Shown here piece by piece: positions 54,141-63,798 of a stretch of 64,000 bases of DNA. The notes under the pieces are model-generated. The model had not been told where the DNA came from. It saw only the letters and a list, made by a program, of their open reading frames with translations, and ran no database searches. The DNA comes from Azospirillaceae bacterium (GTDB taxonomy: Bacteria; Pseudomonadota; Alphaproteobacteria; Azospirillales; Azospirillaceae). The stretch is from positions 1 to 64,000 of the forward strand of contig JARLIO010000007.1 of assembly GCA_031291675.1 (NCBI GenBank), in the 5' to 3' direction. The translations under genes were made by a program, and so were the position numbers. Every line of letters begins with the position of its first letter. Position 1 is the first letter of the stretch.

Positions 54141-56900
54141 ATGCTGCACCTGGGTCCGATTGCGTTTGCCTCACCGTGGTTGCTGGCGGCGTTCCTGATC
54201 CTGCCGATCCTGTACTGGCTGCTGCGGGTAACGCCGCCGGCGCCGCGGGTCCAGGCATTTCCCGCCATCGCACTGCTGCGCGATCTGCTGGTCCGGGAGC
54301 AGACCGCGGCCCACACCCCCTGGTGGCTGTTGCTGCTGCGATTGATCGTGGCCGCCGTTCTGATCCTGGCCCTGTCCGAGCCGCTGCTGAACCCCACCGC
54401 GGGTCCGACCGGCGACACCCCGCTGATCCTGGTGGTCGACAATGGCTGGGCCGCCGGCCGTGACTGGCCCAGCCGGCAACAGGCCATGGCGACCCTTCTG
54501 GATCAGGCGGAACGCCAGGGACGCGACGTCGCTCTGGTCGCCACGGCGCCCGCGCCCAATGGCGATGCGCCGCGGATCCGCGGCCCGCTGCCCGCGGCGG
54601 AGGCCCGCCGTCTGGCCCAGGCCCTGGAGCCGGAGCCCTGGCCGGTCGACCGCGCCGCGGTCATCGTCGCGATCGACGGACTCGCCTTGTCGGGGGCCAT
54701 CCATAGCTTCTGGCTGTGCGATGGTCTCGACGACGGTCAGGCCCGGGCCCTGGCCGAGCGCCTGCAGCATCTCGGCGATCTCACGGTCATGGTTCCGGCG
54801 GGCGATCACCTGGCGCGATTGCTGTTGCCGCCCCGCACCGATGGTGACGCGCTGGCGCTGCCGGTGGTCCGTGCCGACCCGACCCTGCCGGACCCGGTCA
54901 CGATCCGCGTCCTGGGGCCTGACGGCCGTCTTCTGGCCCGCCCCACGACCACGATCCCAGCGGACGAAACGACCGCGACGATCAAGCTCGAACTGCCGCT
55001 GGAACTGCGCAACCAGGTCACACAGATCGCCATCGACGGCGAAACCGATGCCGGCGCCGTCGTCCTGCTGGATCAACGCTGGCGCCGCCGGCCCGTCGGA
55101 CTGGTTGCCGGCCGATCCGAGGGCGACGGCCAGCCGCTGCTGTCTGATCTGTTTTATCTGGAACGGGCGCTGGCGCCGTTCAGCGAGGTGCGCAAAGGCG
55201 ACATCCAGCAACTGATCAAGGACGGCCTCGCTGTTCTGATCCTGGCCGATATCGGCACCATGACCGACACCGAGGTCACCGCCCTCAACAACTGGGTCGA
55301 GCATGGCGGCATCCTGATCCGCTTCGCCGGACCGCATTTGGCGCAACATAGCGACGGGCTGATCCCGGTGCGGCTGCGCGCCGGTGATCGTGCCCTGGGC
55401 GGCGCCCTGTCCTGGAGCGAGCCGGCCCATCTGGCCCCGTTCGCCCCCGACAGCCCGTTCGCCGGCCTGGCCGTGCCCGGCGATGTCACAATCCAGCGCC
55501 AGGTTCTGGCCGAACCGGCACCGGATCTGACCGCCCGGACCTGGGCGCAACTGGCCGACGGCACGCCCCTGGTCACCGGAGACAATCGGGGCGATGGCAA
55601 GATTGTCCTGATCCACGTCACCGCGAACCCGGATTGGTCCAACCTGCCGCTGTCGGGATTGTTCGTCGACATGTTGCGCCGCCTGACGCGCCTCAGTCCC
55701 GGCCTTGCCGGCGCCCCGGCCACGGGTCCGCTGCCGCCCGTGGAAACGCTGGATGGTCTGGGACGCCTGGGCGCCCCGCCCGCCAACGCCTTTCCGATCG
55801 CCACCGGCACCACCGCAGCCGTCGATCCGCATCACCCACCGGGGTTTTACGGGACCGAGGACACCCGTCTGGCCGTCAATCTGACCACGTCGGTGACGCG
55901 GCTGCGCCCGATCGCCGGCCTGCCGCAGGGCGTCACCACGGCGCGCTACGGCAGCCGCGGCGAGACGGCCTTGAAGCCGTTCCTGCTGTCGGCGGCGCTG
56001 GGGCTGATTCTGCTCGATCTGCTGCTGGCGCTGGCGCTGCGGGGCGTGATCGGTCGCGGCGGCCGCTGGTCGCGCAAGGCCGGCGCCGCCGTCCTGCTGG
56101 CCGGTCTCGTGACGCTTCTGGCAGGGACCACGGTCAGCCACGCCAGCCCGTCGCCCGGCAATGACCTCACACAAAGCCCCGACGAACGCGCGATGCAGGC
56201 GACCGCCGACACCGATCTGGCCTATGTCATCACCGGCGATGCTATCGTCGATGACACCTCGCGCCGCGGCTTGCTGGCGCTGAGCGATGTCCTGACCCAG
56301 CGCACCTCGATCGAAACCGCAGGCGCGGTCGGCGTCAATCTGGAGACCGACGAACTGGCCTTCTATCCGCTGCTGTACTGGCCGATCACCACCGCCCAGG
56401 CGACATTGTCCGATAACGCGCGCAGCAAGATCAATCAGTTCATGCGTTCGGGCGGCACGATCCTGTTCGACACCCGCGACCAGCAATTCGGCAGCGACCC
56501 GCTGGGCTCGAGCCCCGGGGCCGCCACCCTGCGGTCGCTGGTCCACGGCCTGGATATCCCCTCGCTGGCGCCAATCGCCCCGGACCATGTGCTGACCAAG
56601 TCATTCTATCTGCTGAGAGACTTCCCGGGCCGCTATGCCGGGGGCGAGCTCTGGGTCGAGGCCCGCGAAGGCCGCAACAACGATGGCGTCTCGACGGTCA
56701 TCATTGGTGCCAATGACTGGGCCGGGGCCTGGGCGCTGGATGGCGACGGCCAACCGGTGAATGCGGTTGTGCCCGGCGGACAACGCCAGCGCGAGATGGC
56801 GTACCGGTTCGGCGTCAATCTGGTGATGTATACCCTGACCGGCAATTACAAGGCCGATCAGGTGCATGTCCCGGCGATCCTTGAACGCCTGGGACAGTAG
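54141..56900 (+). CDS. Membrane protein with BatA N-terminus and C-terminal DUF4159
   Basis: The 919-residue protein begins with two membrane helices of the BatA type (WLLAAFLILPILYWLL near residues 13-28 and WWLLLLRLIVAAVLILALSE). A vWA-like domain follows in which the metal site is degraded (VVDNGWAAG instead of DxSxS), then a GATase-like segment. Two more helices lie at about 610-665. The C-terminal DUF4159 domain (about 700-915) has LLYWPITTAQ, FMRSGGTILFDTRDQ and RFGVNLVMYTLTGNYKADQ. It is probably an inner-membrane component working with MoxR and DUF58; the process is not established. Confidence 0.88.
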   Translation: MLHLGPIAFASPWLLAAFLILPILYWLLRVTPPAPRVQAFPAIALLRDLLVREQTAAHTPWWLLLLRLIVAAVLILALSEPLLNPTAGPTGDTPLILVVDNGWAAGRDWPSRQQAMATLLDQAERQGRDVALVATAPAPNGDAPRIRGPLPAAEARRLAQALEPEPWPVDRAAVIVAIDGLALSGAIHSFWLCDGLDDGQARALAERLQHLGDLTVMVPAGDHLARLLLPPRTDGDALALPVVRADPTLPDPVTIRVLGPDGRLLARPTTTIPADETTATIKLELPLELRNQVTQIAIDGETDAGAVVLLDQRWRRRPVGLVAGRSEGDGQPLLSDLFYLERALAPFSEVRKGDIQQLIKDGLAVLILADIGTMTDTEVTALNNWVEHGGILIRFAGPHLAQHSDGLIPVRLRAGDRALGGALSWSEPAHLAPFAPDSPFAGLAVPGDVTIQRQVLAEPAPDLTARTWAQLADGTPLVTGDNRGDGKIVLIHVTANPDWSNLPLSGLFVDMLRRLTRLSPGLAGAPATGPLPPVETLDGLGRLGAPPANAFPIATGTTAAVDPHHPPGFYGTEDTRLAVNLTTSVTRLRPIAGLPQGVTTARYGSRGETALKPFLLSAALGLILLDLLLALALRGVIGRGGRWSRKAGAAVLLAGLVTLLAGTTVSHASPSPGNDLTQSPDERAMQATADTDLAYVITGDAIVDDTSRRGLLALSDVLTQRTSIETAGAVGVNLETDELAFYPLLYWPITTAQATLSDNARSKINQFMRSGGTILFDTRDQQFGSDPLGSSPGAATLRSLVHGLDIPSLAPIAPDHVLTKSFYLLRDFPGRYAGGELWVEAREGRNNDGVSTVIIGANDWAGAWALDGDGQPVNAVVPGGQRQREMAYRFGVNLVMYTLTGNYKADQVHVPAILERLGQ

Positions 56901-56957
56901 GCGGCCTGAAACCGGTAGTGAAGCCCGGCCGCGGCCGGTGACGAAGGCAACATCTGC

Positions 56958-59048
56958 ATGAACGAGCATCTCAGCATCGCGATCTCTCCGCTGCTGCCCT
57001 GGACAATCCTGGCGCCGCTGTTTGCCGTCGCGGCCCTATTGATCCTGCTGGCCTTGTGGCGCCGCGCCCGGGGCGCGCTGTGGCGGGCGCTGGTGCTGGC
57101 GATCCTGATGGTCGCGCTGATCAATCCCGCGTTGATCCAGGAACAACGCGATCCGGTCAAGGACGTCGTCGTCATCGTGGTCGACCAATCCCCGAGCCAG
57201 GCGATCGGCGAGCGCCGCGTCCGCACCGAACAGGCGTTGAGCGAACTGCAGCACAAGCTTGAGCGCTTCGGCGACCTTGAGGTCCGTGTCGTCGGCAGCG
57301 GCGGAGATTTTGGTACGGGTCCAGGCGCCAACGACGTCACCGAGACCCGGCTGTTCGAGGTCTTGCGGCGCGCCATCGCCGATGTGCCGCGCCGCCGCCT
57401 GGCCGGGGCGGTCCTGATCACGGACGGCCAGGTTCACGACGTCCCCTCCGACCTCAAGGAGATCAATGATCTGGGGCCGATCCATGTCCTGTTGAGCGGC
57501 AACCATGACGAGGAGGACCGGCGCCTGACCCTGGTCAGTGCCCCCGGTTATGGCATCGTCGGCAAGGATGTCCCGCTGACCATCAAGGTCGAGGACATGC
57601 CGACGCCGCAAAGCCACGAAGCCATGGTCACGGTGCGCCAGGACAATCAGCCGCCGACCACCATCCCGGTGGTGGTCGGCCAGGAAAGCACCGTCACCGT
57701 CACTGTCGACCATGGTGGCGCCAATGTCATCGAACTGAGCGTCGAGCCGGCGCCGCACGAGTTGACGCTCGCCAACAACCATGTCGCGGTTGTAGTGAAC
57801 GGTGTCCGCGACCGGCTCCGCGTCCTGCTGGTTTCCGGCGAACCCCATAATGGGGAGCGAACCTGGCGCAACCTGCTGAAGGCCGACCCCAGCGTCGATC
57901 TGGTTCATTTCACCATTCTGCGCCCCCCGGAAAAACAGGACGGGACCCCGATCCGGGAATTGTCGCTGATCGCCTTCCCGGTCCGTGAACTGTTCGAGGA
58001 CAAGCTCAGCGAATTCGATCTGATCATTTTCGACCGCTATCGCAAACGCGGCGTCCTGCCGTCGCTCTATCTCGGCAATATCGCGGACTACGTTCGAAAG
58101 GGCGGCGCCTTGCTGGAGACCGGCGGTGCCGACCTCACCACGCCGTCCGCGCTGTATCGGACCCCGCTGGGCGCCGTATTGCCGGGCGAACCCATCGGCG
58201 AAACCATCGACGAACCGTTCTGGCCCACCGTCACCGATCTCGGTCAACGCCATCCGGTCACCGCCGGGCTGGAGAGCGCCAAGGCCGGCGACCACCCGCC
58301 GTGGGGGCGGTGGTTCCATATGGTCAACAGCACCGTGCGTCACGGCAGCGTGGTAATGACCGGCGCGGAGGGGCGCCCGCTGCTGATCCTGGACCATGTC
58401 GGCGAGGGCCGGGTGGCACAACTGATGAGCGATCAGATCTGGCTGTGGTCGCGCGGCTTCGAGGGCGGAGGGCCCCAGGCCGAATTGCTGCGCCGTCTGG
58501 CCCACTGGTTGATGAAGGAACCGGAACTGGAGGAAAACAATCTGCGGGCTTCGGTTGACGGGACCCATATCACCATCGAACGCCAAAGCCTGGATCCCGA
58601 CACCACGCCGGTCGCGATCACCGCACCGTCGGGGCAACAACAACAGATCACGCTGACCCCGGGCACGGGCGGTGTCGCCAGCGCGGATTTTGCCGCAACC
58701 GAACCCGGCATCTATCACATCGTCTCGGGCTCCCGCAGCACGCTGGCCGTGGTCGGCACAATCAATCCCCCCGAATTTGCCGATGTCCGAACCACCGCCG
58801 ACAAGCTGGCACCGGTCACCAAGGCCAGTGGCGGCGGCATGTTCTGGCTGGTCGACCCGAGCGGCGTCCCGGATGTCCACCGCACCCACCCTGGTGCCAC
58901 GGCGGCCGGCCGGACCTGGCTCGGGCTGCGAACCAATGGCGACTACACCGTGACCAGCGTCAACCAGGTGCCGCTGCTGCCGGCGGCGGCGATCCTGGCC
59001 CTGGCCCTGGCGGCCCTGCTGCTGGCCTGGCGCCGCGAGGGGCGATAA
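56958..59048 (+). CDS. Membrane vWA-like / glutamine amidotransferase-like protein
   Basis: The 696-residue protein has two N-terminal helices (TILAPLFAVAALLILLALW and WRALVLAILMVALINPAL). A vWA-like domain has an intact DxSxS metal site (VVDQSPSQ), unlike its neighbour. Later comes a class I GATase-like region (VLLVSGEPHNGERTWRNLL; YVRKGGALLETGGADL) without an obvious catalytic Cys-His pair. The last helix is near the C-terminus (AAAILALALAALLLAW). It completes the MoxR operon. Role inferred only from context. Confidence 0.88.
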   Translation: MNEHLSIAISPLLPWTILAPLFAVAALLILLALWRRARGALWRALVLAILMVALINPALIQEQRDPVKDVVVIVVDQSPSQAIGERRVRTEQALSELQHKLERFGDLEVRVVGSGGDFGTGPGANDVTETRLFEVLRRAIADVPRRRLAGAVLITDGQVHDVPSDLKEINDLGPIHVLLSGNHDEEDRRLTLVSAPGYGIVGKDVPLTIKVEDMPTPQSHEAMVTVRQDNQPPTTIPVVVGQESTVTVTVDHGGANVIELSVEPAPHELTLANNHVAVVVNGVRDRLRVLLVSGEPHNGERTWRNLLKADPSVDLVHFTILRPPEKQDGTPIRELSLIAFPVRELFEDKLSEFDLIIFDRYRKRGVLPSLYLGNIADYVRKGGALLETGGADLTTPSALYRTPLGAVLPGEPIGETIDEPFWPTVTDLGQRHPVTAGLESAKAGDHPPWGRWFHMVNSTVRHGSVVMTGAEGRPLLILDHVGEGRVAQLMSDQIWLWSRGFEGGGPQAELLRRLAHWLMKEPELEENNLRASVDGTHITIERQSLDPDTTPVAITAPSGQQQQITLTPGTGGVASADFAATEPGIYHIVSGSRSTLAVVGTINPPEFADVRTTADKLAPVTKASGGGMFWLVDPSGVPDVHRTHPGATAAGRTWLGLRTNGDYTVTSVNQVPLLPAAAILALALAALLLAWRREGR

Positions 59049-59402
59049 CCCTCGTGGCCTGATGTCCGAACCGGACCGGCGCAGGGGGAGTGGTGTTCCC
59101 GCCGCGCATGGTTCTATCGTCGAACATTGTCATTTGACATGGATCAATGTCCCTGCCGTTTGTCGGGGCGATGGTACGGCGACCTGGACGCGTTTCGCTT
59201 GTTTTTCGCGAATCCGGTCGGCAAGGGCCGTCGCGATGGCGCCCGTTGCCACGGAGCCTCTTTTGCGTGCCCCGATCGTTGGCCCTCGCGCACCGCGGAC
59301 CATCCCCGTGTCCGTGGCGTGCTGTCGGCCGACCCTCGGGACTCCGGACAATCGATTTCAGCGTGCACGACCACAAAGCCCCCCAAAGGTGAGGACCCGA
59401 CG
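59049..59402. other. hupS upstream region
   Basis: This 354-base gap separates the MoxR operon from the hydrogenase operon. It contains an FNR-type box (59134-59147, listed separately) and overlapping short open frames without ribosome-binding sites. No terminator for the upstream operon was identified, and no sigma-54 promoter with correct spacing was found. Confidence 0.5.
59134..59147. promoter_or_regulatory. FNR/FnrL-type box upstream of hupS
   Basis: TTGACATGGATCAA matches the FNR consensus TTGAT-N4-ATCAA at nine of ten defined positions. It lies about 255 bases upstream of hupS, in the only gap before the operon. In many alphaproteobacteria FnrL activates hydrogenase genes under low oxygen; its use here is inference. 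Confidence 0.6.
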
Positions 59403-60506
59403 ATGGCGATGACGGAAACTTTCTATGATGTAATCCGCCGCCAGGGCATCAGCCGTCGCAGTTTCACGAAATTCTGCTCGCTGACCGCGGCCTCGCTGGG
59501 CCTGGGGCCGGCGTTCGGCCCCCGGATCGCCGAGGCGATGGAAACGAAGCCGCGTATCCCGGTCTTGTGGCTCCATGGGCTGGAATGCACCTGCTGTTCC
59601 GAAAGCTTCATCCGCTCGGCCCATCCGCTGGTCAAGGATGTCGTGCTGTCGATGATCTCGCTCGATTACGATGACACGCTGATGGCCGCCGCCGGCACCC
59701 AGGCCGAAGCGATTTTCGACGAGATCCGCCAGACCTACCGCGGCCGCTACATCGTTGCGGTGGAAGGCAATCCACCGCTCGACGAAGACGGCATGTTCTG
59801 TATCATCGGCGGCCGGCCCTTCGTGGAACGGCTGCGCGAGGTCGCGGCCGACAGCATGGCGGTGATCTCCTGGGGATCGTGCGCCTCCTGGGGCTGCGTC
59901 CAGGCCGCCAAGCCCAATCCGACCCACGCGGTCCCGGTTCATGAGGTCGTCAGCGGCAAGCCGATCATCAAGGTGCCCGGCTGTCCCCCCATCGCCGAGG
60001 TCATGACCGGCGTCATCACCTACCTGCTGACCTTTGACCGGTTGCCGGAGCTGGATCGCCAGGGCCGGCCCAAAATGTTCTACAGCCAGCGCATCCACGA
60101 TAAATGCTATCGCCGGCCCCATTTCGATGCCGGACAGTTCGTCGAGGCCTGGGACGATGAACAGGCACGCAAGGGTTATTGCCTCTACAAGATGGGCTGC
60201 AAAGGGCCGACGACCTATAACGCCTGTTCGACGGTGCGCTGGAATGACGGCGTTTCCTTCCCGATCCAGTCCGGCCACGGCTGCATCGGTTGTTCCGAGG
60301 AAGGGTTCTGGGACCAGGGTTCCTTCTATGATCGCCTGACCACGATCTCACCCTTCGGTGTCGAGGCCAATGCCGACCAGATCGGTGGCACGGCTGCCGG
60401 CGTCATCGGCGCCGGCATTGCGGTCCACGCGGCCCTCTCGGCGGTCAAACGCGCTCGCGACAAGGCGGTAACGCCACCGCCCGCCGATCCCAAGCCACAC
60501 CCGTAA
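59403..60506 (+). CDS. hupS: Uptake [NiFe] hydrogenase small subunit, oxygen-tolerant type
   Basis: The 367-residue precursor has a Tat signal (SRRSFTKFC) likely cut after AEA at residue 45. Counting from there, the mature protein has cysteines at 17, 19, 20, 115, 120 and 149 ([23 protein letters not shown]). These are the six ligands of the [4Fe-3S] proximal cluster of oxygen-tolerant enzymes such as E. coli Hyd-1. Distal and medial cluster ligands are present ([25 protein letters not shown]). A C-terminal helix anchors it in the membrane. GGTGAGGA precedes the ATG. Confidence 0.96.
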   Translation: MAMTETFYDVIRRQGISRRSFTKFCSLTAASLGLGPAFGPRIAEAMETKPRIPVLWLHGLECTCCSESFIRSAHPLVKDVVLSMISLDYDDTLMAAAGTQAEAIFDEIRQTYRGRYIVAVEGNPPLDEDGMFCIIGGRPFVERLREVAADSMAVISWGSCASWGCVQAAKPNPTHAVPVHEVVSGKPIIKVPGCPPIAEVMTGVITYLLTFDRLPELDRQGRPKMFYSQRIHDKCYRRPHFDAGQFVEAWDDEQARKGYCLYKMGCKGPTTYNACSTVRWNDGVSFPIQSGHGCIGCSEEGFWDQGSFYDRLTTISPFGVEANADQIGGTAAGVIGAGIAVHAALSAVKRARDKAVTPPPADPKPHP

Positions 60507-60568
60507 TTCCGCCCCGTTCCGGGCCCGATCGCGGCCCCGTCGGCATTGCCCCGAGTTGAGGAACCGTC

Positions 60569-62362
60569 ATGACCGCCGTCACCACCGCCAATGGCTTCGC
60601 CCTCGACAATAGCGGCAAGCGAATCGTCGTTGATCCGGTCACCCGGATCGAAGGCCACTTGCGGGTCGAGGTTAATCTCGACGACCACAATGTGATCCGC
60701 AACGCCGTCTCGACCGGGACCATGTGGCGTGGTCTGGAGGTCATTCTCAAGGGCCGTGATCCGCGCGACGCCTGGGCCTTCACCGAACGGATCTGCGGCG
60801 TCTGTACCGGAACCCACGCCTTGACCAGTGTCCGCGCGGTCGAGGACGCGCTGTCCATCAAGATCCCGGAGAATGCCAACACGATCCGCAATATCATGCA
60901 GCTCACGCTGCATGTGCATGATCACCTGGTTCATTTCTATCATCTGCACGCGCTGGACTGGGTCGACGTCGTCAGCGCCCTGAACGCCGACCCCAAGGCG
61001 ACATCGGAACTCGCCCAGAGCCTGTCGCCGTGGCCCAAATCCTCGCCCGGCTATTTCCGCGATCTTCAGGGCCGCCTCAAGAAATTCGTCGACAGTGGTC
61101 AGCTCGGCCCGTTCAGGAATGGCTATTGGGGGCATCCGGCCTACAAGCTGCCGGCGGAAGCCAATCTGATGGCGGTCGCCCATTATCTTGAGGCACTCGA
61201 TTTCCAGAAGGAGATCGTCAAGATCCACACCGTGTTCGGCGGCAAGAATCCTCACCCCAACTGGCTGGTCGGCGGCGTACCCTGCGCCATCAATCTCGAC
61301 GGGATCGGCGCCGTTGGCGCCATCAATATGGAACGCCTCAACCTGGTCACGTCGATCATCAATCAATCGATTGACTTCGTCGAACAGGTCTACATTCCCG
61401 ACCTTCTGGCGATCGCCGGCTTCTACAAGGACTGGCTCTATGGCGGCGGTCTGTCCTCGACCTCGGTGCTGGCCTATGGCGATATTCCTGACCATGCCAA
61501 CGATTATTCGCCGGCCAGCCTGTTGTTGCCCCATGGCGCCATCATCGACGGCAAGTTGAGCGAAATCCACGAGGTCGACCTGCGCGACCCGACCCATGTC
61601 CAGGAGTTCGTCGGCCATAGCTGGTACCGCTACCCCGACGAGACCAAAGGCCTCCATCCCTGGGACGGGGTCACCGAAGCCAATTTCGCCCTGGGCCCGC
61701 AGACCAAGGGCAGCAAGACCCGGATCGAAGCGCTCGACGAGAGCGGCAAATATTCCTGGATCAAGGCGCCGCGCTGGAAGGGCCATGCGATGGAGGTCGG
61801 GCCGCTGGCCCGCTATATCGTCGGCTACGCCCAGAACAAGCCCGAATTCAAGGAGCCGGTGGAAAAGGTCCTGAAAACCCTCGACCTGCCGGTTGCCGCC
61901 TTGTTTTCAACCCTGGGGCGCACCGCGGCACGCGGTCTGGAATGCCAGTGGGCCGCAAACAAGATGAAATATTTCATGGACAAGCTGATCGCCACCATCA
62001 AGGCCGGCGACAGCGCCACCGCCAACACCACGCGCTGGGATCCCAAGACGTGGCCCAAAGAGGCCAAAGGTGTTGGCTTCTCCGAGGCGCCGCGCGGCGC
62101 TCTGGGGCACTGGATCCGTATCGCCGATGGCCGGATCGCCAACTATCAGGCCGTGGTGCCGACAACCTGGAACGGCTCGCCGCGCGACGCCGAAGGCCGG
62201 ATCGGCGCTTTCGAGGCCTCCCTGCTCGAGACCCCGGTGGCCGATCCGGAACGGCCGGTCGAAATCATCCGGACGTTGCACAGCTTCGACCCCTGCCTGG
62301 CCTGCGCGGCTCATGTCATGAGCCCCGACGGCCAGGAAAAGGTCGCTGTCACCGTGCGCTGA
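60569..62362 (+). CDS. hupL: Uptake [NiFe] hydrogenase large subunit
   Basis: The 597-residue subunit holds the NiFe site. Its nickel ligands are C76 and C79 (RICGVC) and C576 and C579 in DPCLACAAH. The family RIEGH motif is near residue 27. After H582 there are 15 extra residues ([15 protein letters not shown]), the tail removed by the maturation protease encoded downstream. GAGGAA precedes ATG 60569. It pairs with hupS for export as a folded complex. Confidence 0.97.
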   Translation: MTAVTTANGFALDNSGKRIVVDPVTRIEGHLRVEVNLDDHNVIRNAVSTGTMWRGLEVILKGRDPRDAWAFTERICGVCTGTHALTSVRAVEDALSIKIPENANTIRNIMQLTLHVHDHLVHFYHLHALDWVDVVSALNADPKATSELAQSLSPWPKSSPGYFRDLQGRLKKFVDSGQLGPFRNGYWGHPAYKLPAEANLMAVAHYLEALDFQKEIVKIHTVFGGKNPHPNWLVGGVPCAINLDGIGAVGAINMERLNLVTSIINQSIDFVEQVYIPDLLAIAGFYKDWLYGGGLSSTSVLAYGDIPDHANDYSPASLLLPHGAIIDGKLSEIHEVDLRDPTHVQEFVGHSWYRYPDETKGLHPWDGVTEANFALGPQTKGSKTRIEALDESGKYSWIKAPRWKGHAMEVGPLARYIVGYAQNKPEFKEPVEKVLKTLDLPVAALFSTLGRTAARGLECQWAANKMKYFMDKLIATIKAGDSATANTTRWDPKTWPKEAKGVGFSEAPRGALGHWIRIADGRIANYQAVVPTTWNGSPRDAEGRIGAFEASLLETPVADPERPVEIIRTLHSFDPCLACAAHVMSPDGQEKVAVTVR

Positions 62363-62390
62363 TCCGGCTGCAACAAAGGCGCCAGCCCCC

Positions 62391-63152
62391 ATGACCATGA
62401 CCCCGCCCATCGCCACGCCCGCCGAATCTTTTGAACTTGAGCCGATCGCCGATCTCTCGGATGCCGACACGCTGCGGGCCAACCGCCAGACCGCCATCTA
62501 TGTCTACGAGGCACCGGTCCGGCTCTGGCATTGGATCAACGCCGCCGCGATCATGGTGCTCGTGGTGACCGGTTTCCTGATTGCCCGGCCCCTACCCAGC
62601 ATGCCGGGCGAAGCCGCTTTCACCTTCCTGATGGGCGACATCCGTTTCGCCCATTTCACGGCCGGCTACATCCTGGCGGTGGGCTTGATCGGTCGGCTTT
62701 ACTGGGCGTGCGTCGGAAATCACCACGCCCGCCAGATGCTTTATATCCCCTTCTGGCGGCGGCAATATTGGCGTGATGTCGGAAACCAGGCCGCGTGGTA
62801 CCTGTTTATGGTCAAGTACCCCCGGAAATATGTCGGCCACAACCCGCTGTCGCAACTAGCGATGTTCGGGATGTTTTTCCTGGGTGCCCTGTTTATGATC
62901 TGCACCGGCTTTGCCCTTTATTCCCAGGGCGAGGGGGCCGCCAGTTGGCAGGCCAAACTGTTCGGTTGGGTGCTCGACCTCGCCGGGAACAGCCAGAATC
63001 TGCACACGGCCCATCATTTCGGCCTGTGGCTGATGGTGGTCTTCGTGATGCTCCATGTTTACGCCGCGATCCGTGAAGACATCATGAGCCGGCAGAGTAT
63101 CGTATCAACGATGATCAGCGGCTGGCGCATGTTCAAGGATCACGGCCAGTGA
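62391..63152 (+). CDS. hupC: Ni/Fe-hydrogenase b-type cytochrome subunit
   Basis: The 253-residue protein has four hydrophobic helices and histidines typical of HupC/HyaC (LWHWINAAAIMVLVVTGFL, FAHFTAGYILAVGLIGRLYW, FGLWLMVVFVMLHVYAAI). It binds haem b, anchors the hydrogenase and passes electrons to quinone. Its stop overlaps hupD (GTGA). The N-terminal 35 residues are a longer polar leader than usual. Confidence 0.95.
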   Translation: MTMTPPIATPAESFELEPIADLSDADTLRANRQTAIYVYEAPVRLWHWINAAAIMVLVVTGFLIARPLPSMPGEAAFTFLMGDIRFAHFTAGYILAVGLIGRLYWACVGNHHARQMLYIPFWRRQYWRDVGNQAAWYLFMVKYPRKYVGHNPLSQLAMFGMFFLGALFMICTGFALYSQGEGAASWQAKLFGWVLDLAGNSQNLHTAHHFGLWLMVVFVMLHVYAAIREDIMSRQSIVSTMISGWRMFKDHGQ

Positions 63153-63781
63153 CCCCTGCGCCCGAGCCGATGCCGGCAGCCGGCCCGGTGCTGGTTCTGG
63201 GAATCGGCAATCTGCTGTGGGCCGACGAGGGCTTTGGTGTTCGCTGCATCGAGCAACTGAACCGGACCCATGTCATGGCGCCCGGGGTCATGCTGATGGA
63301 TGGCGGCACCCAGGGGCTGTATCTGCTCCATCACGTCCAGGCGGCGCGCCGCCTGATCGTGTTCGACGCCATCGATTACGGCCTGCCGCCCGGCACCCTG
63401 AAACTGGTGCGCGATGACGACGTCCCGTGCTTTACCGGGGTCCGGAAGATGAGCCTGCACCAGACCGGGTTCCAGGATGTCCTCAGCGCCGCCAGCCTGC
63501 TGGGCGCCACGCCCGAGGCAATGTTGTTGATCGGCGTCCAGGCCGGTGAGCTGGAAGACTGGGGCGGCAGCCTGACCGCCGTGGTCCGGGCCCAGTTGGA
63601 CCCCGCCGTCGCGATCGCGCTGGATCAATTGGCGGCGTGGGGCGTTCCGGCAACCGCCCGTCCGACGGCGTCGGGAACGGCACTGCTGGGGCCAGGGCTC
63701 GACATCGTCGCCTACGAAACCGGGCGGCCCGATGCCGCAACGGCGTGCCGCGACCGCGACGACCGGTTTTACCGCGGATAG
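63149..63781 (+). CDS. hupD: Hydrogenase maturation protease
   Basis: The 210-residue endopeptidase of the HyaD/HupD family starts its domain at VLVLGIGNLLWADEGFGVRC, with the nickel-sensing Glu in DEG, and has VFDAIDYGLPPGTLKL and the MSLHQTGFQDVL segment with the conserved His. It cleaves the HupL C-terminal tail after nickel insertion. GTG 63149 overlaps the hupC stop. Confidence 0.94.
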   Translation: MTPAPEPMPAAGPVLVLGIGNLLWADEGFGVRCIEQLNRTHVMAPGVMLMDGGTQGLYLLHHVQAARRLIVFDAIDYGLPPGTLKLVRDDDVPCFTGVRKMSLHQTGFQDVLSAASLLGATPEAMLLIGVQAGELEDWGGSLTAVVRAQLDPAVAIALDQLAAWGVPATARPTASGTALLGPGLDIVAYETGRPDAATACRDRDDRFYRG

Positions 63782-63798
63782 GACGGAGCCCCCTGATC

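Noticed and set aside
54171-56588. An 805-codon open frame on the minus strand opposite the BatA/DUF4159 gene
   Set aside because: It is a GC-bias shadow: the product is Gln/Arg/Gly-rich with no domain, while the plus strand encodes a recognisable protein. The same holds for long antisense frames opposite katG (20365-22386), the regulator at 16362 (16800-18563) and the gene at 56958 (57036-58889).
59230-59260. TGGC ... TTGC near 59238-59250 as a sigma-54 promoter for hupS
   Set aside because: The distance between the two elements is two bases too short for a -24/-12 promoter.
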